Assembly: GCA_903632075.3 (NCBI GenBank) | Contig: CAHIKZ030002631.1 | Coordinates: 16,001 to 80,000 of the forward strand | Reading direction: 5' to 3' | Source: Acanthosepion pharaonis | Lineage: Eukaryota > Mollusca > Cephalopoda > Sepiida > Sepiidae | Length of the DNA: 64,000 bases | Part shown: positions 1-11,517 of the stretch, piece after piece | Layout of the letters: every line of letters begins with the position of its first letter | Numbering within the stretch: position 1 is the stretch's first letter | Position numbers and translations under genes: made by a program | The notes under the pieces: model-generated | Seen by the model: only the letters and a program-made list of their open reading frames with translations | Told to the model about the DNA's origin: nothing | Database searches by the model: none

Positions 1-227
1 TATGTATATTTATCTAACTCGATCTGTCTATATCTACCTATATATCACACACTCTATCCTTATCTATCTATCAGCATTTACTTTTATCTATCTCAATCTG
101 TTTATATCTACATATGTTTCTCTCTCAATCGTTATCTTTGTATCTATGTTTCTCTATCTCTCTATCTGTCTCTAGATCCATATGTTTGTTGATCTCATTC
201 TATTCACATCTATCCCATTCTCTTTGC

Positions 228-228
<1 letters not shown>

Positions 229-277
<49 letters not shown>
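229..277. repeat. (TCTA)n microsatellite
   Basis: About 12 uninterrupted TCTA units. The 5' flank from position 1 is a degenerate version of the same pyrimidine-rich repeat, so bases 1-290 are one decayed simple-repeat block. The reading frame through it is low-complexity Ser/Tyr/Leu/Ile and is not a gene. Confidence 0.95.
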
Positions 278-289
278 TTTCATTTCTGT

Positions 290-1267
290 AGTATTGCATG
301 TAAATGAGGTACTGATTTGAATGCCAGCCGAGCTACCATCAGCAACTGAATGATATAAGCAGACAGACAACATCTCTTTTAGAGATTACTCTACTTCATA
401 ACAATATGGACTATTTAAACAGATTGAAAGCAGCATCAAGATATTGCGAATTTTAAAAAGTGGGTTCAAGAGAAATGTCTATCGAAGACGAATTGATTCT
501 CTTAAGATTAACTGAATTCATGTATAATGTTACATACATACATAAGGCCCTAGAACGTCTACAAGTGAATTATATGAATTTAGAAGCAAGTGTAGAATTA
601 ATTAATTAATTTAATAATTTAAAAAAAAATGTGGAAGCATGCAACAGAACTGAAATCCTAATTAAGTGCAAATATTGCGACAAAGAACAGGAAATAAAAA
701 AAAACAAAAATACAAAACAAATGTCCAGCCTTAAGAAAATTATGATTAAACTGTAAAAGAAATGTCCATTTTCCAAACTGTGTGCAGGTACAAAAAAGTA
801 ATTAGGAAGATTGAAGATATAAATTCTCATACTGAAAATACATTAGCATATTCGGTAAGAACACTTGCATAAAATAGAGAGAGAGAGAGACATTAAAATT
901 GAATAGCATAACTTTTCACATACAGGTTGACACGAGTGTGTGTGTGGAGTGTATATTACTTTGATCCCAAGGAATATCTGAGAAAATGGGTAAATCCAAA
1001 TTAAGAAAAAGAGTAATCTTAATTTAAGACCATTTGGTGGAGCTGTTATCAAAATTCTAGGCCTCTTTGAAGAAACTTTCGAGAAAAAAATCGGTTTTGA
1101 GATTATTTTCCTCACTGTTATCGAATGCATAAAAAGAATCATGGACTCCTGGGAATAAACGTTTTAAAAGTGGATACGAAGAGATTAATAAACTGTATAA
1201 AGTCAGAAAGACTTGACGCAAGATTCTTAATATACGTCTAAAAGAAAATAATCACCCCATCATTTTG
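290..1267. other. AT-rich stretch with no recognisable gene
   Basis: No family was recognised. There are short A-runs and a GA run near 875-891. The minus-strand frames at 606-830 and 843-1142 are Phe/Ile/Leu-rich with no domain I can name, and I do not call them genes. Confidence 0.5.
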
Positions 1268-1437
1268 AATCTCGAAAAATACCTATTCACATTCTACCGA
1301 TGGCAGTTGCAAAAATACAGACAATAGTATAAAAAGGCATATTGGAAGAAATAACCCAACGTGGTAACCCTTGTGCTTCACCAATTGTTGCGATACGAAA
1401 GCCGAATGGCGATTTGAGGATATGCGGGGACTACAAG
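1268..1437 (+). pseudogene. Gypsy-type reverse transcriptase fragment
   Basis: Translating in one frame gives SRKIPIH...KGILEEITQRGN, then PCASPIVAIRKPNGD, then LRICGDYK and a stop at 1438-1440. This matches the N-terminal part of Ty3/gypsy RT: the basic xIP entry, the 'GII' helix, the 'ASPIV..KK.G..R.C.DYK' strands. One in-frame TAA at 1330-1332 breaks it, and the catalytic YxDD region and everything after it are missing. About 55 codons survive of an RT domain that is normally about 170. It lies 50 bp upstream of an LTR on the same strand, so it may be the remains of the same or a neighbouring element. The family call is firm; the subfamily is unknown. Confidence 0.8.
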
Positions 1438-1490
1438 TAATGTATGAATCAGTAGATAAGCTCTTGATTCACCCCCTTTACTTAACATAG

Positions 1491-1742
1491 TGTTATACCG
1501 GAACGTACCTATTCTATTGTAAATAGACTCTCCCACAGATAATAAGTAGTAGTAGTAGCAGTCGCCAGGGCTCTGTGTAGTTGTGTGAGTCAGTTGATGT
1601 CGGACATTAAAGTATGAGCTCCACAACTAGATTGCTGCGTCATTAACTATTATTTCAAGTTCCTAACGTTTTATACGTCGGACATAATTTAGAACTGCCT
1701 TAGTGAAATACAAGCCTCCACTATGAAAACTACTCTACAACA
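1491..1742 (+). mobile_element. LTR of gypsy-like element (LTR-A, copy 1)
   Basis: A 252-bp segment beginning TGTTATACC and ending CTACAACA. Two further copies lie on the opposite strand at 22698-22944 and 48018-48990, and comparing them fixes the ends. It is followed within 3 bases by TTTGGCGACGAGG, which looks like the primer-binding region downstream of a 5' LTR. The gypsy RT remnant lies on its other side. The flanks are not a clear target-site duplication (CATAG against CATTT), so this copy is probably one LTR of a rearranged element rather than a solo LTR. Confidence 0.75.
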
Positions 1743-2008
1743 CATTTGGCGACGAGGGATTCGTAATTCATACGGTGGAACATTTTTCGTTTACTCTACG
1801 ACACAGAGAAACTGAAAGTGACGAATTAGCAGGAATGGTATACTTTTCCCAGACTGACATAAAACCGGCATGTAACCAAACAGAAATTGACAGAAAATTT
1901 AAAGAAGACATTACAATTAATAACCTGATAGGTTTGCTACGATGGGCTCATCTTCCATTTACAGTTAAATCATTGAGCCATATTTGTCAAAAGAGACTGA
2001 AAATGTAG
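1743..2008 (+). other. Putative leader and short ORF after LTR-A
   Basis: A TTTGGCGACGAGG block directly follows the LTR, where a primer-binding site would be. A 77-codon frame then runs from 1775 to 2008 and starts MEHFSFTLRHRETES. It has no CCHC knuckle or other gag feature that I can see, so calling it a gag remnant rests on position only. Confidence 0.3.
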
Positions 2009-2336
2009 TTTCAGAGTGGGTAAAAATTATAATCATATGTCAAGACTATTGATTATAATTTTTTTTTAGGCATAGGTTCTTACAATAAAGAGCCATAAAA
2101 AAATGAACAGTTTCTAAACAAATTAAAAAAAAATGATGGTATGACGATAAATAAGATGATGGAAAAAGGTTGTCTGATTCTATTGTCCCAGAGAGTACCT
2201 GGCATCATTTATACCTAAATTTGAAATATTGGCGCTGTTCAGTCTTCATTTTCCAGCGTTGTGCAGGGAAAAAATCTTTTTTTCCCTCTGGAGCTTCTTT
2301 CCTCAGGCGCAACATTGCAGGACTATCACTTTTTCC

Positions 2337-2423
2337 ATGGCTCTTTACATGACCGATATAAATCAATGGCTCTTTACATGGCCGATATAAATCAATGGCT
2401 CTTTACCTGAACGATATAGATCC
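2337..2423 (+). repeat. 29-bp tandem repeat, three copies
   Basis: The unit begins ATGGCTCTTTACATG and starts at 2337, 2366 and 2395. The third copy has several substitutions. There are no similar copies elsewhere in the window. Confidence 0.9.
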
Positions 2424-2454
2424 ATTCAGATTAGATCAATTCATTACTTCTACC

Positions 2455-2879
2455 TGTTCAAATAAGTATCAACAATATTATTGGTCCTGATCTAGAGGCT
2501 CACTTCCCCACCGCAGTAAGGTTGCCTCTCTGTGTCTTTTCTATAAATACTCTCATGGTAATTGCTCGGATGAGCTCTTCGCTATGGTACCTAGACTTTT
2601 TGAATTTAAGCGCAGCACTAGACTCAATTTACAGTTTAGCTGGCTTTATCTAAGGTTTATTCTAACAGTTTCTTTTCTTGCACTTCTCGTTTACAGCTCA
2701 ATGCTTTCCAGCCAACTTTAGTCTGCAAAAATTTCAATTTCAATCGCTGTCTAATGTTCTCCTTATCACTCTTTACTCTTCCCGCTTATTATTAACGATT
2801 CTGTTCCTAATTCTCCCACACCCAGTAACCCCCTGCGTCTTGCATAGTGTGGTAGCGATTAGAAAAAAAAAAAAAAAAA
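2455..2879 (+). pseudogene. LINE-J 3' fragment with A-tail
   Basis: This is the C-terminal end of a jockey/CR1-like non-LTR retrotransposon ORF2. Broken frames show the family landmarks in order: 'IGPDLEAHF', the '(V)ASLCLFYKYSHGNCSDEL' block at about 2520-2575, 'MVPRLFEFKRSTRLN', and the 'CFPANFSLQKFQFQSL' tail at about 2700-2755. Frameshifts separate the blocks. The copy ends with 'GTGGTAGCGATTAG' and 18 A residues (2862-2879), which marks the 3' end of the retroposed copy. At least ten other fragments of the family lie in the window, in both orientations. Confidence 0.75.
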
Positions 2880-3194
2880 AGAATCAGACACGCTAGGACA
2901 CGATATGGAACCTCCATAAAGTAGAATCACCCACAGTTCCTCCTTGTTTCAAATATAAGAAGATGGCGACATTCAGCTTGGAGACGAGACCGTGTCAGTG
3001 TTAATCTGTCAATACTCCAGTCTTGATATCTTTAAGTTAAATGTCAATGTCTTTCTTCCTTAATCTCATAATCCGCAGTTCTTAATCTACACATCATTCA
3101 TCATTACTATTTCAACTGTAAGCTTTTATATTGGGAGAATGTTGATCATGATGAAATTAAGTGAAAGAAAAGGAAGGAAATGTGGCGGTTACTG
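2880..3194. other. No gene seen
   Basis: Ordinary mixed sequence between the LINE-J tail and the first HP unit. I recognised nothing here. Confidence 0.4.
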
Positions 3195-4175
3195 ATCCTC
3201 TGTCGATGGAATCGGTCAAAAATTCCCGTATACACCGTATAAAACGGGGTCGGGTAGCTGTTTCCCGAGACTAGACTCTGGCCTTCGACATAGACCCGTC
3301 TGGGTATCGGCTAGACATTTATTTTTCTTTATTCGATCGAGTTAGCTCGGACATTCACGAGTCGATCACGCCAACCATCACGGTTCTGCATCAAGGTCGA
3401 AAGGTCATTGGGAAGACATGCTGAATCATAACATATCAGGTCAATATAGGTAATATTATAACCTAGGGAAGGTTACTAAATAGAATAATCAAACGAAGGT
3501 TGGTAATGAACGATAATACTTAGGACATGAACAGCACATATAAGATTCGCCAGCGGCGGATAGAAGAAGTCAACTGCTAGAAGTGAGTCAACTGAATTCC
3601 ACAATGAATCTTCAGCTGCAGTATATCTACCAACCGTCCCACGTGGTCAGATGTAGCACAAGGCCGAATTTAAAGTGGGATATCCGAACCCGTAGACTCG
3701 GTCAAAATTTCCCTGTAGACCTCATATGAAACGGGATCCTGGTAGCTGTTTCCCGAGACGAGACGAGACGAGACTCTGCCCGTCGGCATAGCCTCGTCTG
3801 GGGATTCTCTTTGCCCGGAGGCAGAAAGCTTGACCAGCACAGCTGGAGACGAATCTACAATTTTAGGATATCTACCAAACGCTCCACGCGATCAGATACG
3901 GCACAAGGTCGAAGTTAATGTGGGGTATTACGAGCCTGTACGCTCGGTCAAAAATTCTCCGTATGCCCCGTATAAAACGGGGTCGGGGGGGAGGGGCTGT
4001 TTCCCGAGACGAGACTCTGCCCTTCGACATAACCGCGTCTGAGTATACTCTCTGCACGGAGACAGAGAGTGTGACAAGCACAGCTGGAGACGAATATCTA
4101 ACTGCAGGCAAACATACAGTATTTACTACTGTATTTATGTGAATGGGGACATACTCGTTATCGTCCCTAGGTATG
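3195..4175 (+). mobile_element. Dispersed element carrying hairpin (HP) units
   Basis: Bases from about 3415 to 4175 match the reverse complement of about 16290-16775 (shared stretches include AACCTAGG.AAGGTTACT and AACGATAATACTTAGGACA). This defines one dispersed element with two copies. It contains HP units at about 3600-3835 and 3836-4110, and a partial unit sits at about 3195-3345. Each unit has ACAAGGYCGAA, a small GAGCC/GGCTC-type hairpin, GGTCAAAAAT, a second hairpin with TATAAAA in its loop (3971-3977), CTGTTTCCCGAGACGAGACTC, and GGAGGCAGA. The second unit has an expanded (GAGAC)n run at 3756-3775. No coding capacity. It could be the LTR or leader of an unrecognised retroelement; the ends are not resolved. 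Confidence 0.7.
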
Positions 4176-4940
4176 CTAACTGGTAATTACTGGGCGACCA
4201 ACCCGTTTTGCTCCATGGCTAGGTGTCCAAGACAGTAGATCATACACGAGTTCTTGATCTGTAAAGAGCATTCACGTAAGATTGTAGACATATGAAGGAT
4301 GGGTACATAGAGTTGTTATGTTAGATGTTTCCTCCTGGAATTGTTAAATATAACAGATATCAGCCTCCGAGTGTAGGTTCCATCAAACTAAGAAGCTAGT
4401 GTTTTAGTTAAAGTCCAGGCTGTGGCACCAAACATTAACACCACCGCTAACACGGTCTAGAAAGAATCTCCGTTTGATGATGTCTGGTAGATCGGATTTC
4501 CAGACTGAATCCATTTTATTTAAGGTGGCCAAGGCATTAGCTATACAAATTTTATCTCCATTAAAAAAAAAAATGAATTCCAATGATCAATTTGATGGTT
4601 GAATGGCCACGCTGATGATTGATAGAAATAAGGGAGGCTAGATTTCGTCATTTCATATCGTCAATATTGGATGTGGCTGTTCCCTGTGCGCAAAGAAGTA
4701 AAAGGTTTTCGAAAACAGGGAAGAATTTTGTGCGAAATTGTCTCTCTTTAGAAAAAAAAGGTCATTGCTCGCTTTCTTCGCATTGCATAGTCACATGGGA
4801 GTCAGTGTTATTTTATTTCTAAAATGATTTGGCAATGCATAAATATCACGTTATTGGTAACGAGGCATCATTTGATCGCACAATGGGATTAAAGATAAAA
4901 TACACATGGAAATGTATCAGATAGATAGGTCGAAACACAA
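4176..4940. other. Unassigned
   Basis: Mixed-composition sequence. Frames on both strands are short. The 67-codon plus frame at 4619-4822 shows no domain I can name. I found no second copy in the window. Confidence 0.4.
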
Positions 4941-4956
4941 ACACGCACACACACAG

Positions 4957-5015
<59 letters not shown>
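4941..5015. repeat. (AC)n-(AT)n compound microsatellite
   Basis: AC units up to 4980, then AT units 4981-5015. Confidence 0.95.
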
Positions 5016-5017
<2 letters not shown>

Positions 5018-5105
5018 AATAGATATGGACAGACTGGGATGATAGAGAAATTGGTAGGTACAAAAACACACAGATAGGTAGATAGACATATATCGACAGA
5101 TATAG

Positions 5106-5112
<7 letters not shown>

Positions 5113-5155
<43 letters not shown>

Positions 5156-5204
5156 ATAATGTGTGTGTGTGTGAATGTGTGATTAAATATGTGTGTGTGT
5201 GTGT
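5113..5204. repeat. (TA)n-(GT)n microsatellite cluster
   Basis: TA 5113-5152, then two GT runs (about 5160-5173 and 5190-5204). A shorter TA tract lies at 5574-5607, and degenerate GATA-type repeats run on to about 5800. Confidence 0.9.
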
Positions 5205-5821
5205 TTGCAACACATTACATTAGATCTAGACATTGGTTCTGGTTGTAATATAAAATTCAATCGCGTGGTATGACGTCATCGAACCCCATCTTGAACTTAC
5301 GGATCTGCGGCTGCTATTCCGTGACCGTTATCATCGCATAGCAATTTTAAAAATAACAAAAAGATCCCCTTTGTCGATGAATATCTTTGTTTCATGTCTG
5401 TTTAGCCACTCTGCGGATGGCACACGTGAGCCGAAAGTTTAGGACCAACTTAATAAAAAAGTATCCAAATGTTGGACAATTTTTGTCTTTGTTTTCAACA
5501 GGAATTAAAGCAAATATTCGAACATCAGATCGGATCATGATCAGACATAACAGACATTAATTTTTATTTAATTATATATATGTTTATATATATATATATA
5601 TATATATGGACAGACAGAAGATATATCTATCTGTTTTTTATATACATAAAAATAGATAGATGATAGAAATATAGATAGAGATAAATAGAAAGAAAAAGAA
5701 AGAAATACATTGGAAAGAAAGAAATAAAAAGGTTATAAAAAAAAAAATACAAATGAGATGGTAGTTAGATAGATAGATAGATAATAGACTAGAAAAATGA
5801 TATAAATAAATATAAAATGAA

Positions 5822-6058
5822 ACATTTACATAAGCGGACTACCGACCAATAAATATGGGTTGGTACCGGAATGGGGAAGATAGTAGATATTAAGAAATTG
5901 AATCCAGAGACTTAAAATGACTGCGATTTAGTCAACCCATTATGCAGGAACAGTCTTCCCAAGAATATACCAAACTAACTGTAAATATTGTGTACCTATT
6001 CTTTGTTTCAATACATTTTGTTAACGTACATTTTGTGTTGTATTATTATGCTTATTAG
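5822..6058 (+). mobile_element. Old, decayed LTR-B copy
   Basis: Collinear with the better-preserved LTR-B copies at 47211-47480 and 55637-55903. Shared blocks are ACTACCGACCA.TAAATATG, GGTTGGTACCGG, AATCCAGAGACT, and GTAAATATTGTGTAC near the 3' end. Both termini are eroded and there is no target-site duplication. The 3' side runs straight into a TA microsatellite. Confidence 0.75.
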
Positions 6059-6059
6059 C

Positions 6060-6091
6060 TTATATATATATATATATATATTCATATATAT

Positions 6092-6148
<57 letters not shown>

Positions 6149-6212
6149 ATAGATATATAGATAAATAGATATAAATTGGGCTAATAGACAAATTTGTTGT
6201 CCAAAAAATATA

Positions 6213-6259
<47 letters not shown>

Positions 6260-6260
6260 A
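6060..6260. repeat. TA/GT microsatellite block
   Basis: TA tracts 6060-6145 (interrupted) and 6217-6244, GT 6245-6258, then degenerate GATA repeats to about 6390. The Tyr/Ile-rich minus frames here are translations of the repeat, not genes. Confidence 0.95.
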
Positions 6261-6399
6261 TAGCGACAGATAGATAAATAGATAGATAGTAAGAAAACAT
6301 AGAGCAAGTAGGATAAATTGAGAGGGACACATAGGTAGACATAGATAGACTGAGATAGATAAATATACATGTAGATAGATAGATTGACAGACAGCGAGT

Positions 6400-7154
6400 A
6401 CTTTGTTTGAAATGATTGTTCACATGTCTGCATTTCAAATTGATGTCTTGTATTTGTGTAAATGTAAGACGCCGATTCCACCGTTCATGTTCCAGTGAAA
6501 ATGAATGTGAAATTGAATCTGAATTTTAACTCACTTTTTTTTTTCTAATTTATTTCTCTCTCTCTCTCTTATCTCATTCTTTTTCTTCTCTCTCCTGAAA
6601 ATCTGCGTATTCAGATCTCAATTCTGAATTTCATCAAGAAATAAACTAACAAAAGAAAATACAATTTTAGAAAGTCAATCATACTGTGATCCCTCAACAA
6701 AACAACTCCAAATAGAGCCATCAATCAACAAGAATAGTAATGAGCATTCAGTGCTGTATTTTTATTTTATTCTACGCGTTATAATCGGGTGATGAAAACT
6801 TTCTCATTCCCAACGACTTCCATAAATCTGTATTTTCGTAGTCAAACATTGATTTTTTTTAATTTTTCAACATGGAAATACAACCACATCTTATCTAGCA
6901 CGTCTTAGAGTTAATACTATTTCCACACAATGAAACATAGACACAGAAAATGACACTTACAACGGAATCCATGAAAATTGTTAATGAATGTTAATGTTAA
7001 TGCCAAAAAGCACATTTGTGTGATTCTACAGACACTTCTACATGCGAACAGATTCTACACACTTTTAGCATCATCCCCACCGCAGAAAGGAAAACTCTAA
7101 GAACATTGAAAAAGAAAAAAAAGTGAATAGAAAATATTTTCCATGTCTGTCATC
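6400..7154. other. Unassigned AT-rich DNA
   Basis: Contains a (TC)n run near 6554-6569. No repeat family or gene recognised. Confidence 0.4.
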
Positions 7155-7500
7155 ATACTTACTATAAAACCCAGGTTGTGTGTGTGTGTCTGTTCGTTTA
7201 TATATTGGATCGGATTTCCTACATTTTTCAACCGATTTCAACAAAACTTCCCAGGACTACGTAAAATTACCTTGCGGTGGTTCTGACAGTGCCAAAAATT
7301 GGAAAAACACAATTGTTTTTGCACGAAATCACTTTGAAAACACAATTCTGTCGCAAGAATGAAAGGGGGACAACTCATATCGAGTTATACTTATTATAAA
7401 ACCCAGGTTGGTTGTTTGTGTGTGTGTGTGTGTGTTTGTTTATATATAGGATCAGATTTATATATACATTTTTTCAATATACGATTTCAACAAAACTTCC
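7155..7500 (+). repeat. Direct repeat of a short dispersed element
   Basis: Two copies, 7155-7258 and 7383-7500, share TATAAAACCCAGGTTG, a GT run, GTTTATATAT(T/A)GGATC, and CGATTTCAACAAAACTTCCC. The start of each copy has its own GT microsatellite. Possibly a MITE or Helitron end; the sequence alone does not decide. Confidence 0.75.
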
Positions 7501-8117
7501 CTTTTTTTTTTTTTTATATATTGTCTTGCATATTTTTTTCTTTATTTTTACATTCAGAATGCTTTAAAAATTCCATTTACAAGACAATTGTTTATAATAA
7601 AATTCTATTCCATCGGTAGACTCATAACGATTGAAAACAATGTTTTTGTTTGAGTTTGACCAATTCGTTAAAAAAAAACAAAAAAAAAAAACAAAACAAA
7701 AAAAAAAAAAACTAATTAAGACATGCGTGTCCGTTAGCCTTAAACAATAATCTTTGTCAATTTTATTTTTTAGTCTTTATGATGGTCGCAACGCTGAGTT
7801 TGAATTTTAAATATTAAGGTTGTGCGTTTTTGTACAAATATAGTAATAGGAGAATCCTTTTTTACTTGTAGGTTTTCCGTCAATGTGGCATGAACGATAT
7901 TGTTCAATAATTACAGGAATGTCACACTTATTATCCGAAAGTTGCACGTTGGATCAGTTATTTTAATTTCGATTGTAGGAATTTATAAACAGGGATCATA
8001 TCATTCATATACAGGTTCGGGGTTAGTGTACCTTATTGAAATTGTTTGCGAAGTTGTATTCTCGCCATTTAAATCATTAACCTCTATATTTGTTTTTTTT
8101 TTTTTTTGAATGAATGA

Positions 8118-8118
<1 letters not shown>
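7501..8118. other. T-rich and A-rich unassigned stretch
   Basis: Poly-T at 7503-7515 and an A-rich, C-interrupted run at 7670-7711. No gene seen. Confidence 0.4.
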
Positions 8119-8166
<48 letters not shown>

Positions 8167-8221
8167 ACATCCACAGCCAGACTGTTTCACAGCTCAAAGT
8201 GTCAATAGAAACCCGTCTGAA

Positions 8222-8281
<60 letters not shown>
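8119..8281. repeat. Two (TA)n tracts around a 60-bp single-copy insert
   Basis: TA 8120-8164 and 8226-8281. Between them is about 60 bp of non-repetitive sequence that I did not find elsewhere in the window. Confidence 0.9.
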
Positions 8282-9186
8282 CGTCAAGATATATCGGACA
8301 TCACATATCAATCAATCTACTTTAATCTCGTTCAAAGTAATTTAGATTCTGGAATTCATTTTTATTTTTATTGGGATAGTGAGCAGCTTCCTGGTCGCAT
8401 TTCTTTAGATTGCCTGATCCTCTTGGAATATTTTTCCCTTCAATCGGATTTGATTTTTGGAGTGAAACATTTCGCAAAGGTGAATATTGTGGCTATCGGA
8501 CCTGGAGGATTTTGTGCTTGATGAAAGGCTCCTTCACAAAACATGGTCTCCAATGGAAAAAAAATTGTTTTTATGACGACCGCACTCTGAAATTTGACTT
8601 CCCTTCCCTGCACTGTTATTAAAAAAAAAAGGAAATTTCAAGTTCAGTCTGCACCACACTGACACAATCACTAACAGTATCGGTACTTTTTGACCAGACA
8701 ACGTATATGTTGTATTGGCAAGCCTGCGTTCAATGACTGGCATATAGACGTTCTTTCTTCCGCACTATATGTGTTTCTGCTGCAGTCTGATTTGTACAGT
8801 GTATTCGACATTGAAAGTTTTCATTTATCTAAATTGGTTGCCTGCCAGACCTACAAATTCTATTCTATCCAGCTATTTACGGTTAGCTTTTGGAGATGGA
8901 TTTATAACTTTCCATGGCTGGGAATTGAATTCGACACTCCCATTTCATTTTCTCCGCAGATAAGGTCTTCCCTACGCCTTCATCTCTGCTATGCTTGAAC
9001 ACCTCCCCCACAAAACAAGCAACATTGCAGGAATTTGCTTAATAGAAATTAGCCATTTTTAATTCAAGAGATCAAAGCTCCGCGAACATTTGATCGGGCG
9101 CGCTAGACAGAAGAAGAAATATTTACAGGGTGTATTGATTGTATATAGGTCTTTGTTTTAACAATAAAATAACGAACACCCCCCCC
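8282..9186. other. Unassigned
   Basis: No recognised repeat. The 102-codon plus frame at 8690-8998 has no motif I know. A CCCCCCCC run lies near 9179-9187 at the left edge of the next LINE-J copy. Confidence 0.4.
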
Positions 9187-10140
9187 GCTGTTTCTCACGT
9201 GATAACTTCTAATTTTATTTGTAATTTCAATTAACGAGCTACCCGATGTTATTTCTTCTCTACATGCTGATAACACAGCTATCTACATCTGTCTAAATGG
9301 TAAGCCTGTTCGGTTCGATAAAATCAAATTGGCAGCTGATCTAAAAAAAAATAATCTCCAACCTCTTGTTACCTGGGGCAATAAATATTTCGAATAATCT
9401 AACGCCTTCGACTGGAAACTGTTCCCTTTTAACCGTGTTAGGGAACCTGTTCTTATTGTTTTTGTTTTTGTTTTTGCCTCATATCAACGTGGCTGATGCT
9501 AACTTCGAATAGAGTGACTTATGCCTTTCGGATAAAATATTGACTCAATGTCTAGGTGTACGGCTCGGAAAACATTTGTTCACTGCGTCGTTCCAGACAA
9601 CTGTTCCCGCCAGTATCTACCTTACACATTTATAAGTGTGCAATTCGTCCATAGGCTTAATATTGCTGCAAGATATGGCTTGGTGCTTCTGCCATGCATT
9701 CAAAGATTATTCATAAAATCCAAAGAAGTATCTGATATATTATTAGTCATGAACAGATATCTCGGTTTCCGTCACTTTTCCATCGCCGTAAGGTAGCTTC
9801 CATGTGCCTTTCCATAAATATTTTTATGGATTTTTTTTCTGATGAGCTTTTCTATTTGGTACGTCTACTTCACGCATTTTAGCGCAGTACTAGATTGGCA
9901 GCTAGGTCTCATCATTTTACATTTGCATTTGCTAGATGTAGCCATTAATTCTGTGCTTATAGTCTCTTCTCTCGCTTGTAGAACTCTCTTACCGGTTCTT
10001 AATTTCAGTCAAATCTGGTCTTCAAAAATAAAATCGTTATCTTCTGTCTTCTTAATTCTTCCTCTTTTATTGTTCTCCCTCCTTAATAATGTTCTTTTTT
10101 TTCTTACTAATCTTTTAAGCCATAGTGATTTTATTGGGGT
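9187..10140 (+). pseudogene. LINE-J copy with decayed RT catalytic region
   Basis: The longest LINE-J relic here. One frame reads SINELPDVISSLHADNTAIY, then ...LNGKPVRFDKIKLAADL...NNLQPLVTWGN, then a stop. This is the RT palm and thumb region of jockey/CR1-type elements. The catalytic box, normally YADD, reads HADN at 9263-9274, so it would be inactive. Later blocks follow in other frames: 'LRIQRCI..' equivalents near 9690-9720, 'FHKYFYG' near 9812, and 'SLACRTLLPVL' near 9970. An SPR copy follows almost directly. The family is clear; the exact clade is not. Confidence 0.75.
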
Positions 10141-10194
10141 TGCAGTGATAAATAAATATACGTAGATATACAAAATGAAGGTTGAAAATAATAT

Positions 10195-10600
10195 TACATT
10201 TATACTTTTGTTTGTTTATCGGCACATCTGCTCTTCATGGGTCATTTAATGCCGAAATTTAATTTTCTGGGGAGTTTAAGTAATTTCTTTTACAAAAATG
10301 TAATGCTGGCAATTTTCTTTTAAAAAATGTATTGCTGGTAATATTTTTTTCTTACAAAAATATATTGTTAGTAATATTTTTCGTTTTTTTAGATGTATTG
10401 CTGGTAATATATTTTCCTTTCAAAAATATATTGCTGGTAATTCTTTTACTATGAAAATGTATTGCCGGCACTGCTACTACGAAAATCTATTTATATATTT
10501 TCATGGGGGTTAACTATTCGCCCATAGCTGGGACCTTAACAGGTGCTACTACCCAGCGTCAGGGTGGAAATGATGCTCGGGGAGGTGCTGGGTTTTTTGA
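10195..10600 (+). repeat. SPR (satellite-precursor repeat) copy a
   Basis: Head: a CGGCACATC block and GGTCATTTAATGCCGAAATTT at about 10220-10262. Middle: about five units built on AAAATGTATTGCTGGTAAT (10290-10480). Tail start: GGGACCTTAACAGGTGCTACTACCC...GTCAGGGTGG at 10531-10567. The tail then diverges. The minisatellite unit is about 32-65 bp and imperfect. The same head, middle and tail order recurs on the minus strand at 12580-13830 and 23885-24415 and on the plus strand at 52145-52610. Confidence 0.7.
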
Positions 10601-10889
10601 GAAGACTTGTAAACTTTCTGTCTCTGTAACATCTGAAGAGATTATATAAATGAAAATAGAACATCAATAATAATAATAATAACCATATTTGTTGTGTATA
10701 ATACGATTTGATTATAATATCACCCTACGATTCTGAAGCTAAAAGCAGGAAATAAATTAAATACTTGAGTATAATATGCATCCATTCCTTTGTGTTTTTT
10801 AAACGTTGTATTATATTATTCATTAAAATCTTAATGTCGTACATATATTTCACTAAAAAAATATATTTTTTTACGATATTAATCATCTG
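10600..10889. other. AT-rich spacer
   Basis: Contains (AAT)n at about 10666-10682. Nothing else recognised. Confidence 0.4.
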
Positions 10890-11275
10890 CGAGAACCTTC
10901 TCTGTCCTCCATCAGCATGTCTAATGCTGACCTTCAGGAGAATGACTTGCCGTGCCTTCTGGGGTTAACGTTCTCTGCTGGCATGGATCAGAAAGACTAT
11001 ATTCAATCCAGGAAGGTAGGTTCATTGGCTGGTTTATCTCTCCAGAGTTTATCTTATATCTCTATGGATACCCTTTGTTCATGCTTAGAGTATTGCTGTC
11101 ATGTGTGGTCCGGGGCTCCTGCTATCTATCTAAATCTCTTTGATGAAATCCAAAGAAGAATCAACAATATGAGTGGGCCCCTATCTGCCGTCTCGGCTTT
11201 TTTTTTTATTGTTCGTCTCCTTAATAATGTTTTTTGCTCACTAATTCTTTGAGCCATAGTGACTTTATTGCCTTA
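10890..11275 (+). pseudogene. LINE-J 3' fragment
   Basis: One frame (10917-11252) shows NADLQENDLPCLLGLTFSAG, then MDQKDYIQS.RKVGSLAGLSLQ, then SCLEYCCHVWSGAPAIYL and NLFDEIQRRINNM. This is the 'LEYC.HVW.GAP...LD.IQRR' segment typical of jockey/CR1-type ORF2 C-termini. It then jumps to the family's 3' end, with the middle ~250 bp missing. The 3' end at about 11235-11300 (CACTAATTCTTTGAGCCATAG...) is nearly the same as that at 10105-10165. Confidence 0.75.
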
Positions 11276-11334
11276 CTTGGGATGCAGTGATAAACAAATA
11301 TACGTAGATATACAAACTGAGCGTTGAAAATAAT

Positions 11335-11515
11335 ATTTAATGTATACGTTTGGTTGTTTAGCGGCACATCAACACTTCATGGGTTATTTAATGCTGAAAT
11401 TTAATTTTCTGGGGAGTTTAATTTCTCTTACAAAAATGTATTGCTGGCAATTTTTCTTTTATAAAAATGTATTGCTGGTAATATTTTTTTTCTTACAAAA
11501 ATATATTGTTCGTAG
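11335..11515 (+). repeat. SPR copy b, truncated
   Basis: Closely similar to 10195-10375, including the shared lead-in GTTTAGCGGCACATC and GGGTTATTTAATGC. It has the head plus about three minisatellite units and no tail. The LINE-J 3' end plus SPR arrangement therefore occurs twice in direct order within 1.4 kb. Confidence 0.7.
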
Positions 11516-11517
11516 TT

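Noticed and set aside
1775..2008. gag gene of the LTR-A element
   Set aside because: Position fits, but no zinc knuckle or other gag feature is visible and it is only 77 codons; kept only as a low-confidence entry.
6008..6481. 157-codon frame on the minus strand
   Set aside because: Almost entirely the translation of TA, GT and GATA microsatellites.
8165..8222. Further foldback element between TA repeats
   Set aside because: Only a 5-base inverted match (CAGAC/GTCTG) is present and there is no similarity to the foldback family.
8690..8998. 102-codon plus frame as a gene
   Set aside because: No domain, no conserved repeat or partner, and composition no different from neighbouring non-coding DNA.
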